In this document: in pieces, positions 46,051 through 57,450 of the stretch
Layout: every line of letters begins with the position of its first letter
How positions within the stretch are numbered: the first letter of the stretch is position 1
From: Haloprofundus halophilus
GTDB taxonomy: Archaea; Halobacteriota; Halobacteria; Halobacteriales; Haloferacaceae
DNA length: 64,000 nt
NCBI RefSeq assembly: GCF_003439925.1
Contig: NZ_QQRR01000001.1
Span: 1,116,001-1,180,000 of the forward strand
Direction: 5' to 3'
The notes under the pieces: model-generated
The model's input: only the letters and a program-made list of their open reading frames with translations
Databases searched by the model: none
Told to the model about the DNA's origin: nothing
Program-made: the position numbers and the translations under genes

Positions 46051-46105
46051 GCGCGCTCTCGCTCGCGCCTTCACGAGCGCCCCCTGGGCGCGAGTGAGAG
46101 CGCGC
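46051..46105. other. long GC-rich hairpin
   Basis: GCGCGCTCTCGCTCGCGCC (46051-46069) pairs with GGCGCGAGTGAGAGCGCGC (46087-46105): 18 of 19 positions are complementary, with a 17-base loop. It may be a terminator, a plasmid structural element or a repeat remnant. Confidence 0.7.
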
Positions 46106-46540
46106 CATAGGGAAAGCACAAAACCAGCACCGCGCGCTGACCCACCTGGAGCGAGCGGCCAGCGGAGTGAGGGTGAGCGTGTTCTGAGCACCGCCAGGAG
46201 CGCAAGAACCGCCGCCCTCACCCGCTGGCGTACCGGGAAGGTACGAGCGACGCGTACGTCTCGTGAGTAACACGAACGAGACGTCGGTGAGCTCTGCTCA
46301 CCGGAAGGTGGCACGCAGCGAGCGGGGCGTGCCGAGAACGTCAGCCGAGGAAAACTATGAAAGAAGTAGCAACCGAGCGATTCACGCCCATTCAAGCGCT
46401 GCGTTGTACTCTGCCAAGTGCTCTGAACTGAGTCCTACTTCAGACAGAGGCAACTGCTCCCCCGCTTGGTCGAGAATCGTCCGCTTCAAAAGATCACTCT
46501 CAGTCTCGAAAGTCGGATTCACACAGATTCGAGGAGGAAG
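46106..46540. other. GC-rich non-coding region before TnpB element
   Basis: No convincing gene. The DNA is GC-rich and low in complexity (repeats of GAGCG and GCGCC type) up to about 46340, then becomes normal. Confidence 0.4.
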
Positions 46541-47903
<1,363 letters not shown>

Positions 47904-47917
47904 ATGACACGAACGGA

Positions 47918-48130
47918 TGTACCAACCTCCGGTGAGGTGGGTCTCTCGGTCAGCGGTCGGATGCTGACACGATGCTGGAACAGGTACTGTAGGCCGTCGC
48001 CCAACCGACCTCAGATTTCGAATCCAGAGACGAGGGATACGACTGTCGAACTGCGAAAGTTGACGCACTGAATTGCCCTCCGCCCGTCAGGAGGCGGATA
48101 AACTCGCTGTCGAAAAGATCGAATCCGGGC
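47918..48130 (-). repeat. degenerate repeat, copy 2
   Basis: Resembles 25047-25230: shared blocks include GAGGTGGGTCTCTCGGTCAG vs GTGTGTATCTCGGTCAG, CGAAAGTTGAC and CACTGAATTGCCCTCC. It starts 15 bases after the TnpB element. Confidence 0.5.
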
Positions 48131-48181
48131 TTATGTGTGAAGAGATTCGAACAACAATCGTCGGAATTGTGGTCGCAAGTC

Positions 48182-49573
48182 CTATTTGGGAGAAAAGATG
48201 GTGTCGATATCTTCGAGCGTGAACAGCGACCACGTTTCGGGAAGACCATCTTCGAGACCCTCAACGAAGCCACTCTTCGAAAACAGCGCGAATCGTTCTT
48301 CCCGATTGCTTGATCCCCAGCGGACGCTCTCTGCTTTCTCGCGTAAGCTCCCAACAAGCGCGTCTCCGACAGGTTCTGACGTCCATTTACATTCAGCAAG
48401 CAGTATCCGGTCCTCGTTCGGCGCGAGTCCCACAATATCGATTTCGTCTTCTTTGTACCACCACCGCCCAACCTTCGAATACGGTTCGAACTCACCACGT
48501 CGAGTCGCTTCCCAGACGGCTTCCTGACAGATACTCTCGAAGGTAGTTGCGACGTGAGTTGGAAGGTCTGGTGCAATCGTTCCGTTATAGACAACAGCAG
48601 GCGCTTCTTCGATACTCGAGCGATTCGGCTCAATGTATCGAAACCAGAATCGGAGGAACTCGTCTGCAACCCCGTATCGTGATCGCTTTGACTTCTTACC
48701 CGACGCAGTTACGGGGACTTCCCGCTTGATGAGTCGCAGTCGACGAAGCGTCTGCAAGTATTTCGAGAGCGGGCCTGAGTTTATGCCGGTCGTTCCTGAA
48801 ACCTCGTTTGGCGTTGTATGTCCGAGTGCGATTGCTTCGAGGATACTCATATACCGGGCAGGACTGCGAAGCTCTGTTCGAAGCAGGAACTCTGGTTCGT
48901 TGTACAACACAGCTGTCGGCGATAATACCTGTGACCGGACGTTTTCTCGGAGTGACTGTCCGTAGTCAAAGAGTGTGAGGTACATCGGTGTCCCACCGGT
49001 AATCGCGTATGAACGAACTGCATCCACGGCATCGTAATCGATGACCTCCCGTGCCTGTTTGAATGAGAAGGGCTGTACATCAAATTGTGCGGTACGGCGG
49101 CCGTATAACGGACTTTCGTGGCCGAGAACTTCTGACTCCATCGTGCTCACGCTGGAGCCACAGAGGACTAGCATCGAGTCTGTCTCTTGGAGGTGCTCGT
49201 CGACAAATCCTTGGAGGTACGATGGAATCGAATCATTCTCTGCAACGAGATACGGGAATTCGTCGATGACGACCACCAGGTCTTCGGTGTGGAGTTTTTC
49301 TGCGAGGTACCCGAAGGCGTCATCCCAGCCGTCGATTCGTGGAACGCGTTCGTCGAAGTAGCTCGCGACTTGCTCGACGAACTTTTCACGTTGCCGATTT
49401 TCAGCTTCCTGTGCGGCAAGAAAGTAGATGTGTGGCCGGTCGATACAGAATTCCTTGAGTAACTCTGTCTTGCCGACGCGACGTCGTCCGTAGACAACGA
49501 CAAAATCAGAGTTTGGAGACTCGAATGCTGACGTGAGTGCGTCGAGTTCCTTAACCCGGTTGAAGAAGGTCAT
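48182..49573 (-). CDS. archaeal STAND-like ATPase with DUF234 nuclease-like domain
   Basis: The 463-residue protein starts FFNRVKELDAL and has Walker A YGRRRVGKTEL near residue 30 and Walker B VVVIDEFPYLV near residue 100. A winged helix follows (NEVSGTTGINSGPLSKYLQTL) and the C-terminus is DUF234, a PD-(D/E)xK-like domain (DEIDIVGL, LLAECKWTSEPV). This family is common in archaea and often linked to mobile DNA; a role as regulator or nuclease is guessed. Confidence 0.88.
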   Translation of the reverse strand: MTFFNRVKELDALTSAFESPNSDFVVVYGRRRVGKTELLKEFCIDRPHIYFLAAQEAENRQREKFVEQVASYFDERVPRIDGWDDAFGYLAEKLHTEDLVVVIDEFPYLVAENDSIPSYLQGFVDEHLQETDSMLVLCGSSVSTMESEVLGHESPLYGRRTAQFDVQPFSFKQAREVIDYDAVDAVRSYAITGGTPMYLTLFDYGQSLRENVRSQVLSPTAVLYNEPEFLLRTELRSPARYMSILEAIALGHTTPNEVSGTTGINSGPLSKYLQTLRRLRLIKREVPVTASGKKSKRSRYGVADEFLRFWFRYIEPNRSSIEEAPAVVYNGTIAPDLPTHVATTFESICQEAVWEATRRGEFEPYSKVGRWWYKEDEIDIVGLAPNEDRILLAECKWTSEPVGDALVGSLREKAESVRWGSSNREERFALFSKSGFVEGLEDGLPETWSLFTLEDIDTIFSPK

Positions 49574-49938
49574 ACTCTAAATAATCATTATCACGGTAAT
49601 GCTTAGAGCTTGCGGGAATGAATCCTCCGCAACAACTCACTAGCCATTCGGAGGAGAATTCATTCGAAATCCGGTGTGTGAGAGTGATATGTCGGCGTCG
49701 CAAGCAGCAGACCAGCGCTGAGCAGACACTCCGACAATCCTCCCGACAGGGTGGGAATGAACGGGGCCGGTGTCGTCGCGGTCCCCCGACGACGTAAGCA
49801 CCGAACGAAGCGAGGCGCGCAGCGAGTCGCGGGGCTCGACGACACCGGGGGCGTTCGGAGACAGGAGCACTTATGACCGATTCCTGACTCACCAAAATTA
49901 CGCACAAACAGACGATTTAACACCTCTAGCTATCGACA
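49574..49938. other. GC-rich upstream region of virD4-like gene
   Basis: Contains a repeat fragment (49640-49690) and an inverted repeat CCGGTGTCGTCG (49767-49778) / CGACGACACCGG (49837-49848) around a GC-rich, GAGCG-like core. No gene is convincing. It probably holds the promoter of the large gene at 49939. Confidence 0.45.
49640..49690 (-). repeat. degenerate repeat, copy 3 (partial)
   Basis: GGAGGAGAATTCATTCGAAA and the following GGTGTGTGAG match 25262-25295, with few differences. Only the right part of the family is present. Confidence 0.5.
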
Positions 49939-52900
49939 ATGGCCACCGACGATAATTCTACTAAAAATGCTGACACAGAAACCGACGACCAATCGTCCAA
50001 ATACATCGAAATCACACCGAGTGACGACACAGTCGACCCAGACAACGTCGCAAGACATTGGAAACGTCTCCACAATCTCGAATACAGCGTCGACGGTAGC
50101 TGGCTCACCACGCTCTTCAACGACACCCACAAACCCACGCTTGAATGGTTGCTCGTCAGTGATGGCGGAAGTGACCCGAGTGTCACCTACTACGTCGGCC
50201 TCACCACAGAAACGCAAGCAACCGAAACCACAGACTCGCTTCTTACGCAACTCGAACGGATTCTCCGTGGACTGTTCCCGGAGACATACGAGTTCGAGCG
50301 CACACAATTCGCCGAACATCCACTCGACAAAGCCACCGAACCAGAAGCCTGTGCGGCAGTCGAGTTCTGTGGCGACGTCGACCGTTACGACGACTGGCAG
50401 ACACAACTGACGCCACTTGCAGACTTCTCCGACGACGACACCGCCCGCGTCCCGCTCGCTGCAGTCGTCGAAACGATGGCCAACCAACCGCTTCCTATCA
50501 TTTACCAAGCGCTCGTCTATCCATATCGCGACTGGCGCGGTGACGCCAGCTATCGGAAACATCAACTCAAGAACGGCGAGGACACGGCCACACAACGCGC
50601 TGTTGCAACGCTGTTTGGGCCGACGACAACAGAGACCTCGCCAGAGAAGACTCAGATACCGGATAGCGCGAAGCCTCGCCTCGAAGAAATCGACGCCCGA
50701 GACGCTCGCCATACGTTCGTCGTGAACGCCCGTGCCGTCGCCATTGACCCCGCCACCGTCGCGGATGAAAACTCCTCGAAACCCAGTTCACCAACCCCCA
50801 AAACCGTTGCTCAGGGGCTCAGCACGACACTAAGTGACGTTGGCCACACGAACTATGAGATCACCGGCGTGGTTCGAACACTCGACTCCAAACGCAGCGT
50901 ACGAGAGATACTCGACGACATCCGAACCCAAACACTCCATCAGCCTGATTACGACACTCTCAAAACGCGACTTCCCTGGACACCGACGCGCTCGAAAGCC
51001 ATCATCGCTGACCCCCAGGAACTCGGCAACTTCACCGTCCTCGATGGCTCGGCGCTCACTACTGCAGCAAAACGCGCCATTGACCCAACACTCGGCGAAC
51101 GGACGGCACAACCGCGACCTCCAGCAAGCGAACTCACGCACTACCACGGAGAGGGTCTCACGCTCGGCCAGCCACTCACCCAGGACGGCACACCTGACGA
51201 CGACGCACTCGTCCTACCGCCGTCGCTCCAACCACTGCACGTTGCGTGGTTCGGGAAAACTGGCTCAGGCAAATCGACCTCACTCATCAACGCAATACTC
51301 TCGAACCACGAGGCCACAGACGGCGCAGACATCCTCATCGACCCGAAAGGTGACGGGATGCCCGTTGAGTACCTCAGAGCGCACTACGCCGAGTACGGCA
51401 CCCTCGAAAACGTCTACTACTTCGATTGTGCGAAGGTCCTCCCCGCACTCCCGTTTTTCGATATTCGCGACCAACTTGACGCAGGTATCGACCGTACGAC
51501 TGCCGTCGAAGACGTTGTCGACCACTACATCGAAATTCTGCAGGGTATCATGGGCAGAGACCGGTTCGAGCAGGCCGTCCGCTCACCAGACATAATTCGG
51601 TATCTCGTCAAGGCTCTGTTTGACCCGGTGCATGGCTCGGACGCCTTCAGCCATCGTGAGTTCCAGCACGTCACCGGTCGAATGCACCAGACACGCGATG
51701 CCCCACCAGTGAGCGACCCGGACCTCCAGGGAATGCTCGCCGGTGTTGCATCCAACAGCCAACGGTCGTTCGACGAGTTGATGCAGGGTGTCGCAAACCG
51801 GATCGAGAAGATTCCAATCGATGACCGTCTTGGTCGTTTGTTCAACCACGTCCCTGAGGCCAACACCGACCCCGAACTCGATTTTCGAGAGCTAATCGAC
51901 GAGGACGCAGTCATTCTCATCGACACAGGCGGGCTCAGACCGGAGAGTCGCCGCGCGATCACGCTCGTCCTCCTCTCGAAACTCTGGAGCGCACTTCAGC
52001 GCCGCACCCGTGAATCAGACTCGAAAGAGCATCCACTCGTCAATCTCTACCTGGAAGAAGCATCCCAAGTCGCTGCTACAGGACTGATGACTGACCTACT
52101 CGCTCAATCGCGGTCGTTCGGTCTCTCAGTCACGCTCTCGATGCAGTTTCCCGCCCAACTCCGTGAGCGGTCACGCGAAGCCTACGCGGAACTGTTGAAC
52201 AACGTCTCGACGATCGTCACAGGGAACGTCGCCGTCGACCGCGACCTCGCCCGGCGACTTGCGACCGCGGACATGGACGCAAAGGACGTGGGCAATCGCC
52301 TCCGAGCACTCCGTCGGGGCCAGTGGCTCGTCAGTCTCCCAGCGCCGTTCGACGAATCCGAACCACGGCCGTTCCTCGTCGGCTCTGCACCACTCCCACC
52401 AGGACACCCGGACGGAGACAACCCGCTCGGATACGCAGGGCAGACAGCGTTCAATGCGGCCTTCGATGTTGTGCGTGACCGAACGCGCCTCAACTATGGA
52501 CTCGAACTCTCCGCACCCGAAGGACGCTCCAGTACGAGTCTCACTACTGGCGAGTATGATGGTTCGACGCCACCACTGGACACGGCGTTCCCACTCACGA
52601 ATCGCCTTCCTGACGCGATTACGTACGATATCGGCTCGAATGCACTCGTCTGTGAGAACTGTGAGACGAGATACGACCCGACTCGACGAGGTATCCTTCG
52701 TGGGATTCGCTGCTGTCACTCACTCGCCGAGATCGACCGCGACGATATCCCGGTCTGCAGTGTGAACCTCAAACTCTCGACTGCAGAACGCCGACAGAGC
52801 GAGTACACAGATCGCCAACTCGCGTTCCTCCAAGTCGTCTACAATGCCCACCAACAGCGCTACGACACCGAGTGGGAGTACGACATCACTCGCGACAGCA

Positions 52901-53538
52901 TGGTCAGACTCATCGAGTACGTCGGTATCGAACGCGACGCCGTCGACGAACTCATCGACAATGGCCTGCTCAACGAGGACTGCACCCACCCGTACAAGCT
53001 CTACACGGTCACACCCGAAGGCAGAGCAGAAATCCAGGTGGGTCACCGCGAAGGAATTGCTCACGGCGATGGCCGAGGCGACCTCAGCGAGTCAAGTCTC
53101 CACGTCGCGATGGTTGAGGTGGGACGACAGTATCTCGAACAGGAGTTCGTCGAGAATCCGGAGTCGGAGGCAGTCGAGGTCGTCACCTACTACAGCGACG
53201 ATGATGATGACCACCGTCTCGATGCCGTCTGTCTCGATGAGGATGGAGTGGTCGTCGTCACGCTCGAAGCCGAGCGCATCAACCACGACCGACGCCGCGC
53301 TATCCCCGAAGATTTCGACAAGATGGCTGCGTTCGACCCCGAAGCAGCAATCTGGATCGTTCGGACGCGAGACGATGCTCACGACGTCGTCGAGATGCTC
53401 AATGACCCGCCTGAGGGCGAACCACGAGTCGAGAAAACATATAGTCGGAACTCACCACCACAGCGATTCAGTATTGACCAACCAGGACTGACCGAGATTG
53501 GGACGATGGGGTACGTTCGGGATACACTCCTTCAGTAG
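49939..53538 (+). CDS. VirD4/TraG-like coupling ATPase
   Basis: This 1199-residue protein has Walker A GKTGSGKS (about 439-446) followed by ILIDPKGDGMPVEYLR, Walker B NLYLEEASQVA near residue 703, and SRSFGLSVTLSMQFPAQL, the layout of VirD4/TraG coupling proteins and HerA relatives. The first ~420 residues are a separate helical domain. Near residue 895 a possible zinc ribbon (CENCETRYD ... RCCH) is followed by a winged helix and a C-terminal beta-rich domain. It probably links plasmid DNA to the transfer pore, as partner of the VirB4-like ATPase at 2-1405. Confidence 0.87.
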   Translation: MATDDNSTKNADTETDDQSSKYIEITPSDDTVDPDNVARHWKRLHNLEYSVDGSWLTTLFNDTHKPTLEWLLVSDGGSDPSVTYYVGLTTETQATETTDSLLTQLERILRGLFPETYEFERTQFAEHPLDKATEPEACAAVEFCGDVDRYDDWQTQLTPLADFSDDDTARVPLAAVVETMANQPLPIIYQALVYPYRDWRGDASYRKHQLKNGEDTATQRAVATLFGPTTTETSPEKTQIPDSAKPRLEEIDARDARHTFVVNARAVAIDPATVADENSSKPSSPTPKTVAQGLSTTLSDVGHTNYEITGVVRTLDSKRSVREILDDIRTQTLHQPDYDTLKTRLPWTPTRSKAIIADPQELGNFTVLDGSALTTAAKRAIDPTLGERTAQPRPPASELTHYHGEGLTLGQPLTQDGTPDDDALVLPPSLQPLHVAWFGKTGSGKSTSLINAILSNHEATDGADILIDPKGDGMPVEYLRAHYAEYGTLENVYYFDCAKVLPALPFFDIRDQLDAGIDRTTAVEDVVDHYIEILQGIMGRDRFEQAVRSPDIIRYLVKALFDPVHGSDAFSHREFQHVTGRMHQTRDAPPVSDPDLQGMLAGVASNSQRSFDELMQGVANRIEKIPIDDRLGRLFNHVPEANTDPELDFRELIDEDAVILIDTGGLRPESRRAITLVLLSKLWSALQRRTRESDSKEHPLVNLYLEEASQVAATGLMTDLLAQSRSFGLSVTLSMQFPAQLRERSREAYAELLNNVSTIVTGNVAVDRDLARRLATADMDAKDVGNRLRALRRGQWLVSLPAPFDESEPRPFLVGSAPLPPGHPDGDNPLGYAGQTAFNAAFDVVRDRTRLNYGLELSAPEGRSSTSLTTGEYDGSTPPLDTAFPLTNRLPDAITYDIGSNALVCENCETRYDPTRRGILRGIRCCHSLAEIDRDDIPVCSVNLKLSTAERRQSEYTDRQLAFLQVVYNAHQQRYDTEWEYDITRDSMVRLIEYVGIERDAVDELIDNGLLNEDCTHPYKLYTVTPEGRAEIQVGHREGIAHGDGRGDLSESSLHVAMVEVGRQYLEQEFVENPESEAVEVVTYYSDDDDDHRLDAVCLDEDGVVVVTLEAERINHDRRRAIPEDFDKMAAFDPEAAIWIVRTRDDAHDVVEMLNDPPEGEPRVEKTYSRNSPPQRFSIDQPGLTEIGTMGYVRDTLLQ

Positions 53539-53564
53539 CTTCAAACCCAATCATCTCACCCTGA

Positions 53565-54500
53565 GTGTTAATATCTCTCACAGAATACTGTCTACTGGAT
53601 GATGACATCAACGCTGCCCACTCACTTGGGAGAGACTCTGTTGTGAGTAGTCTTGACTCCAACTGGAGTGCCGTCGACGACTGGTGGGAAACGACGGAAC
53701 TCGGGAGTTCTGAGTCGCTTGCTAAGCTACAGACGCTATTCGACGGTTTGAACGAGCAGTGGCGCAAGAGTCCGTCATGTTTCGACCAAGATCCATTATC
53801 GAGCGACTGGCCTGACGACGGACCGCTTCGAACCAGTCAAGAAGAAAATTGGTCAAAATGGCTCGCACACCTCTGCCATACTGCCCCTGCAAACTTCGTC
53901 AGTGATATATTTGATGTCGCGGTTACTGACTCGCCTGATCGGGTTTCCTGTGAAGTCCCGCTTAGCTCGGATACTATCCATGACCGTCGTGCCGACGTTC
54001 TCATTCAATACCCAGAAGCGGGAATGTCAGTCGAAGTAAAAATCGACGACAACCACTATTCGAAAACACCGGAAACTGCTCGGTTGATCGAGCAACACGA
54101 CCAAAGACGGACGTGGAACCATTACTTGCTGCTTCCAGCCACCAACCACGAGACCCTTCGAGCGAACACAGAATCGCAACTTGATGAGGAAACGGGCGAT
54201 CACGCAATTCTGCGAGGGACGCAACCTAACGAACCCGACGTCACCATACTCTACTGGCGCGATATCAGCCAGAGTCTCCGACGAACACTACTCACAGACC
54301 CGTCTGCAACGACACATTGGCAAGCCAGTGCGTACTCGTTTATCGCGGTCATCGAAACCGTTCTTTGCCAGTTCCTTCCTGCTCGCCTCATCACTCACAC
54401 TTTGTCTGGAACCACCGGGTTCGCTGACCAAATACGGCTCCGAAACACACCGCTCACCGACCAGTACGCGTATCTCACCACCACCCACAATAATGACTGA
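53565..54500 (+). CDS. hypothetical protein with PD-(D/E)xK-like motif
   Basis: The 311-residue protein shows RRADVLIQYPEAGMSVEVKID near residue 145, in which the Asp and the EVK resemble a nuclease active site of the PD-(D/E)xK kind. The GTG at 53565 is the only sensible start. It follows the VirD4-like gene after 26 bases and overlaps the next by eight, so the three form an operon. A nuclease associated with DNA transfer or plasmid defence is a guess. Confidence 0.6.
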   Translation: MLISLTEYCLLDDDINAAHSLGRDSVVSSLDSNWSAVDDWWETTELGSSESLAKLQTLFDGLNEQWRKSPSCFDQDPLSSDWPDDGPLRTSQEENWSKWLAHLCHTAPANFVSDIFDVAVTDSPDRVSCEVPLSSDTIHDRRADVLIQYPEAGMSVEVKIDDNHYSKTPETARLIEQHDQRRTWNHYLLLPATNHETLRANTESQLDEETGDHAILRGTQPNEPDVTILYWRDISQSLRRTLLTDPSATTHWQASAYSFIAVIETVLCQFLPARLITHTLSGTTGFADQIRLRNTPLTDQYAYLTTTHNND

Positions 54501-55065
54501 TAAGACTCTCACAAACGGCCTCGAATCGGACCGGTATCTGAAAGCACGACAGCTCGTCTACGACTTCGAGACGAGACTCATCAGTATGCTCGAAACGACT
54601 GGGCGCGAAATGCTCCGCGAGGCAGGGTATCAGACTGACGTCTCCTTTCACGACAAAGCACTCGGTCCTGGGTTTACTACCACGCTCGCTACGATCCGTA
54701 CTGAAGCCCCGATCAGACACGATGACGCTGCAGACAGCACCACCAAACTCAACGTCGGCGTCGAATGGGTTACCCCGGATACTATCGACGACACATCGGC
54801 TGGCACGGACGCGTACTCGTACGTCCAGTACAAAATCCAACACGGCTCTCAAACCGTGTACGATACTGTTCGAGATGCCACGGTCCGCGACGATGAATGG
54901 CCTGATATCCGATTCTACGCCGATCAATGGTATAGCTCACAAAAACATGCGCCTGGTATAGTGGCAATCCCGCTTACTGAGCCTGAAGCGCTTGAAAACC
55001 ACCTCACGACACTCACAAACCACTTCGCCCACGTATACGCTCCAGCATACAAAGAGTCACTTTAA
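54493..55065 (+). CDS. hypothetical protein, partner of upstream nuclease-like gene
   Basis: No family recognised. From ATG 54493 the protein has 190 residues: an N-terminal helix (KARQLVYDFETRLISMLETTG), then beta strands with a conserved-looking NVGVEWVTPDTI and YSYVQYKIQHGS. The start overlaps the preceding gene, so the two are translated together. An immunity-type or subunit role is possible. Confidence 0.6.
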   Translation: MTDKTLTNGLESDRYLKARQLVYDFETRLISMLETTGREMLREAGYQTDVSFHDKALGPGFTTTLATIRTEAPIRHDDAADSTTKLNVGVEWVTPDTIDDTSAGTDAYSYVQYKIQHGSQTVYDTVRDATVRDDEWPDIRFYADQWYSSQKHAPGIVAIPLTEPEALENHLTTLTNHFAHVYAPAYKESL

Positions 55066-55102
55066 TCTCCCTAGCACAGATTCATGAAAATCTCGGGTGG
55101 AC

Positions 55103-55163
55103 GGCTCTGTTGAAGTCCTCAATCGGTAATGGGTGTGAGAAGTCATGCTAAGTACAGAGCGCG
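55103..55163 (+). repeat. interspersed ~60-bp repeat (family G), copy
   Basis: Begins GGCTCTGTTGAAGTCCTC and ends ATGCTAAGTACAGAGCGCG; it lies 43 bases before the methyltransferase gene. Confidence 0.55.
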
Positions 55164-55206
55164 TAGTAAGCAGAAAGGCTATTCTGTCGCTCATATACAC
55201 CCCGTT

Positions 55207-56031
55207 ATGAGAGAGTTTATCGAAGACAACCGCAAACATTGGGAGGAGCTCGCTGATCTCCATCCGGAGACTGACTACTACGAAGTCGAGGAGTTCCTCA
55301 ACGGGGAATCTACGCTTGATCCGATCGAATTAGAAGAACTTGGGCCAGTCGAGGGCAAATCGCTGCTTCACTTGCAGTGTCACTTCGGCCTCGATACGTT
55401 ATCCTGGGCGCGTCGCGGAGCGGACGTGACTGGAGTGGATATCTCGACCAGAGCCGTCGAAGCAGCACGTGAGTTAGCGGACAAGACTGGGCTGGGAAAC
55501 CAGGCCCGCTTCGTTCAGTCAGACGTGTATGAGATTGCCGATGGCTCGCCGATTGAAACCGAAGAATTCGATATCGTGTACACGTCGTTTGGGGTGCTGT
55601 TCTGGCTTCCCGATCTCGCGGAGTGGGCTGATGTTGTGGCACAGTTCGTTCGCAAAGGGGGTACGTTCTATCTCGCTGAACACCATCCGTTCACCAATAC
55701 GCTCAGCGAGGATTCGACAGGGGAGAACCTGCAAGCCCGCTATCCGTATTTCCGTGAGCGGATTAGTTACGACGCGACCGAGACAGGGAGCTACGCTGGC
55801 ATTGAACCAGAAGAACTCGAACACGGACCGACTCACGGGTGGTCTCACTCACTTGGAGAAATCGTCTCGGCCTTGTGCGAGTCAGGGCTCCAGCTCGAAT
55901 TTCTCCACGAGTACCCCTGGTCGACGTTCGAGGCTGTAGATGCGATGGAACGACGAGAAAACGGTCGTTATGTTCTCCCCGAACTCGAACACGACCTTCC
56001 GTTCGTATTTTCTCTTCGAGCCTCACGCTGA
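55207..56031 (+). CDS. class I SAM-dependent methyltransferase
   Basis: From ATG 55207 (MREFIEDNRKHWEEL) the protein has 274 residues with a Rossmann SAM site: LLHLQCHFGLDTLSWARRG (motif I), TGVDIS, SDVYEIAD and FDIVYTSFGVLFWLPDL. It belongs to small-molecule methyltransferases; no DNA-methylase motif is seen. An upstream frame to 55129 overlaps the family G repeat and is not used. Confidence 0.88.
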   Translation: MREFIEDNRKHWEELADLHPETDYYEVEEFLNGESTLDPIELEELGPVEGKSLLHLQCHFGLDTLSWARRGADVTGVDISTRAVEAARELADKTGLGNQARFVQSDVYEIADGSPIETEEFDIVYTSFGVLFWLPDLAEWADVVAQFVRKGGTFYLAEHHPFTNTLSEDSTGENLQARYPYFRERISYDATETGSYAGIEPEELEHGPTHGWSHSLGEIVSALCESGLQLEFLHEYPWSTFEAVDAMERRENGRYVLPELEHDLPFVFSLRASR

Positions 56032-56090
56032 ATCCACCCTCTGTATCTCGCACGGCGTTTCTGACTGAATCATGGTAGTTCGTAGAGGCG

Positions 56091-56108
56091 TTGCTGAATA
56101 CAGTGCGC
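56091..56108 (+). repeat. family G repeat end, fragment
   Basis: TTGCTGAATACAGTGCGCG matches one conserved end of the family. A reversed partial end (CCCTCTGTATCTCGCACGG) lies at about 56037-56055. Confidence 0.35.
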
Positions 56109-56200
56109 GTATCGGTCACCCGAGGTTCTGACGGTGCGCCAGTTCGACGGGCCAGATGAATTAAATTTATCCCAGTTGCTGGCTATTACCTCTATTATAA

Positions 56201-57231
56201 ATGCCCTCCAACAGTCGCCGCCGCTTCCTCGCAGCCGCAGGCATCGTTGGCCTCGCCGGGGTTGCTGGGTATTACGCGCATGGAAGCAGTCGTCCGGACG
56301 TGAACCCCGCGACGGGCCTGGCTCAGGATACCAGCCAGGCGCTCAACGACGAGGTAGTGTACATCGCTGGCGACGCCAGCGACCTTCCGAATCCGCCGGC
56401 AACGACCGAGTCACTCGAAGATGCGGACGCCGTGCTGGCAACCGCGACCGCAGATCGGACGAAACTCGCACACGCGTTTCGCGCCGGGAAGCCGGTCGCA
56501 GTCGCGGGTAGCGGCGCAAATGGTGCCGTTCACAGCCTCCTCGACAGCGTCCGAGAGGATTACTCGTTTGGCGTGGAGATGGTACGGGCGCGCCCCGTCA
56601 AGGTCGTTGTCGCGGATCCACGCGGCGACACCGTGGAGACGTACACGTTTGTCGCCGAGGGTGGGTGGGACGATCCAATTCTCGACCCGTTCGGATGGGT
56701 GCTCGTTGGTCGCGTTCCCGAATGTGACACGTTCGTCCCGGAGTCGTCTATGGATGATATGTTCGAGTACGCTGGCGCGGCGCACATCGTCGGCCGCCTC
56801 CCGACTGGCGAGACGTATGCCTCGCGTTCGGAGGCGTCAGTCAGTCGGCAGGACGCTGATCTATTTGTTCGCTTCCAGACGAAACTGCACGCCGCAGCGA
56901 CCGACGGATACGCCGTCGAGGAAGCCGTTCGGGAAGTGGACTTCGCCGACGACAAACGCCTCACGGAGGTCTATCCGAACACACACACGCGCAAAACGGC
57001 GTGCAGGTCGCAAATGTGTCGGATACGATACGGAGTATGTTCACAATTGAGGTCACACCTGCAAATTCGCGGGCCCGTAGTGGACTTACTGGCTGCGGGG
57101 GCCTTCAAATAGAGGGTGGACTTGCCTACGACCATCGCATGAGATTCCAGTGGAAGCGCGACAGACTCCTCGACACCGACCGGCACTACGGCAGCGCGAC
57201 AGGCCGTGGCGAGTGGGCAATCAACGCCTAA
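56201..57231 (+). pseudogene. frameshifted Tat-exported protein
   Basis: The N-terminus is a twin-arginine signal (SRRRFLAAAGIVGLAGVAGYY). The frame runs normally to about residue 260 and then becomes implausible and stops at 57112. If one AC unit of the (AC)5 run at 56979-56988 is removed, the frame joins a protein-like continuation (NGVQVANVSDTIRSMFTIEV ... TGRGEWAINA) ending at TAA 57229. So the ancestral protein had about 343 residues. No family is recognised. Confidence 0.7.
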
Positions 57232-57389
57232 CCGCGGAATCAGTCCCCGACCCTCTCAAGAACCCGGTATGGCAGGCTGAGTCATCGACGACGAGACCCT
57301 GCTCTCAGACACTCCAGCCTCAACAGACTCACCGTGATGTCGAGCTCCAACTCTTTTTCCTTCTCGTACTGACGGTTATGCTGAATCTA

Positions 57390-57441
57390 TCCTCTTTATT
57401 CAGCACGCATCTTCTATCATCGACTGAATGTTCCACAGAGT
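57390..57441 (-). repeat. family G repeat, diverged copy
   Basis: On the minus strand: AACTCTGTGGAACATTCAG then GTGCTGAATAAAGAGGA. Weaker than the other copies. Confidence 0.4.
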
Positions 57442-57450
57442 TGAGTGGAC

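Noticed and set aside
46021-46110. Possible CRISPR-like repeat array near the CCAA repeats
   Set aside because: Only a 4-base tandem unit and one hairpin; no spacers of constant length.
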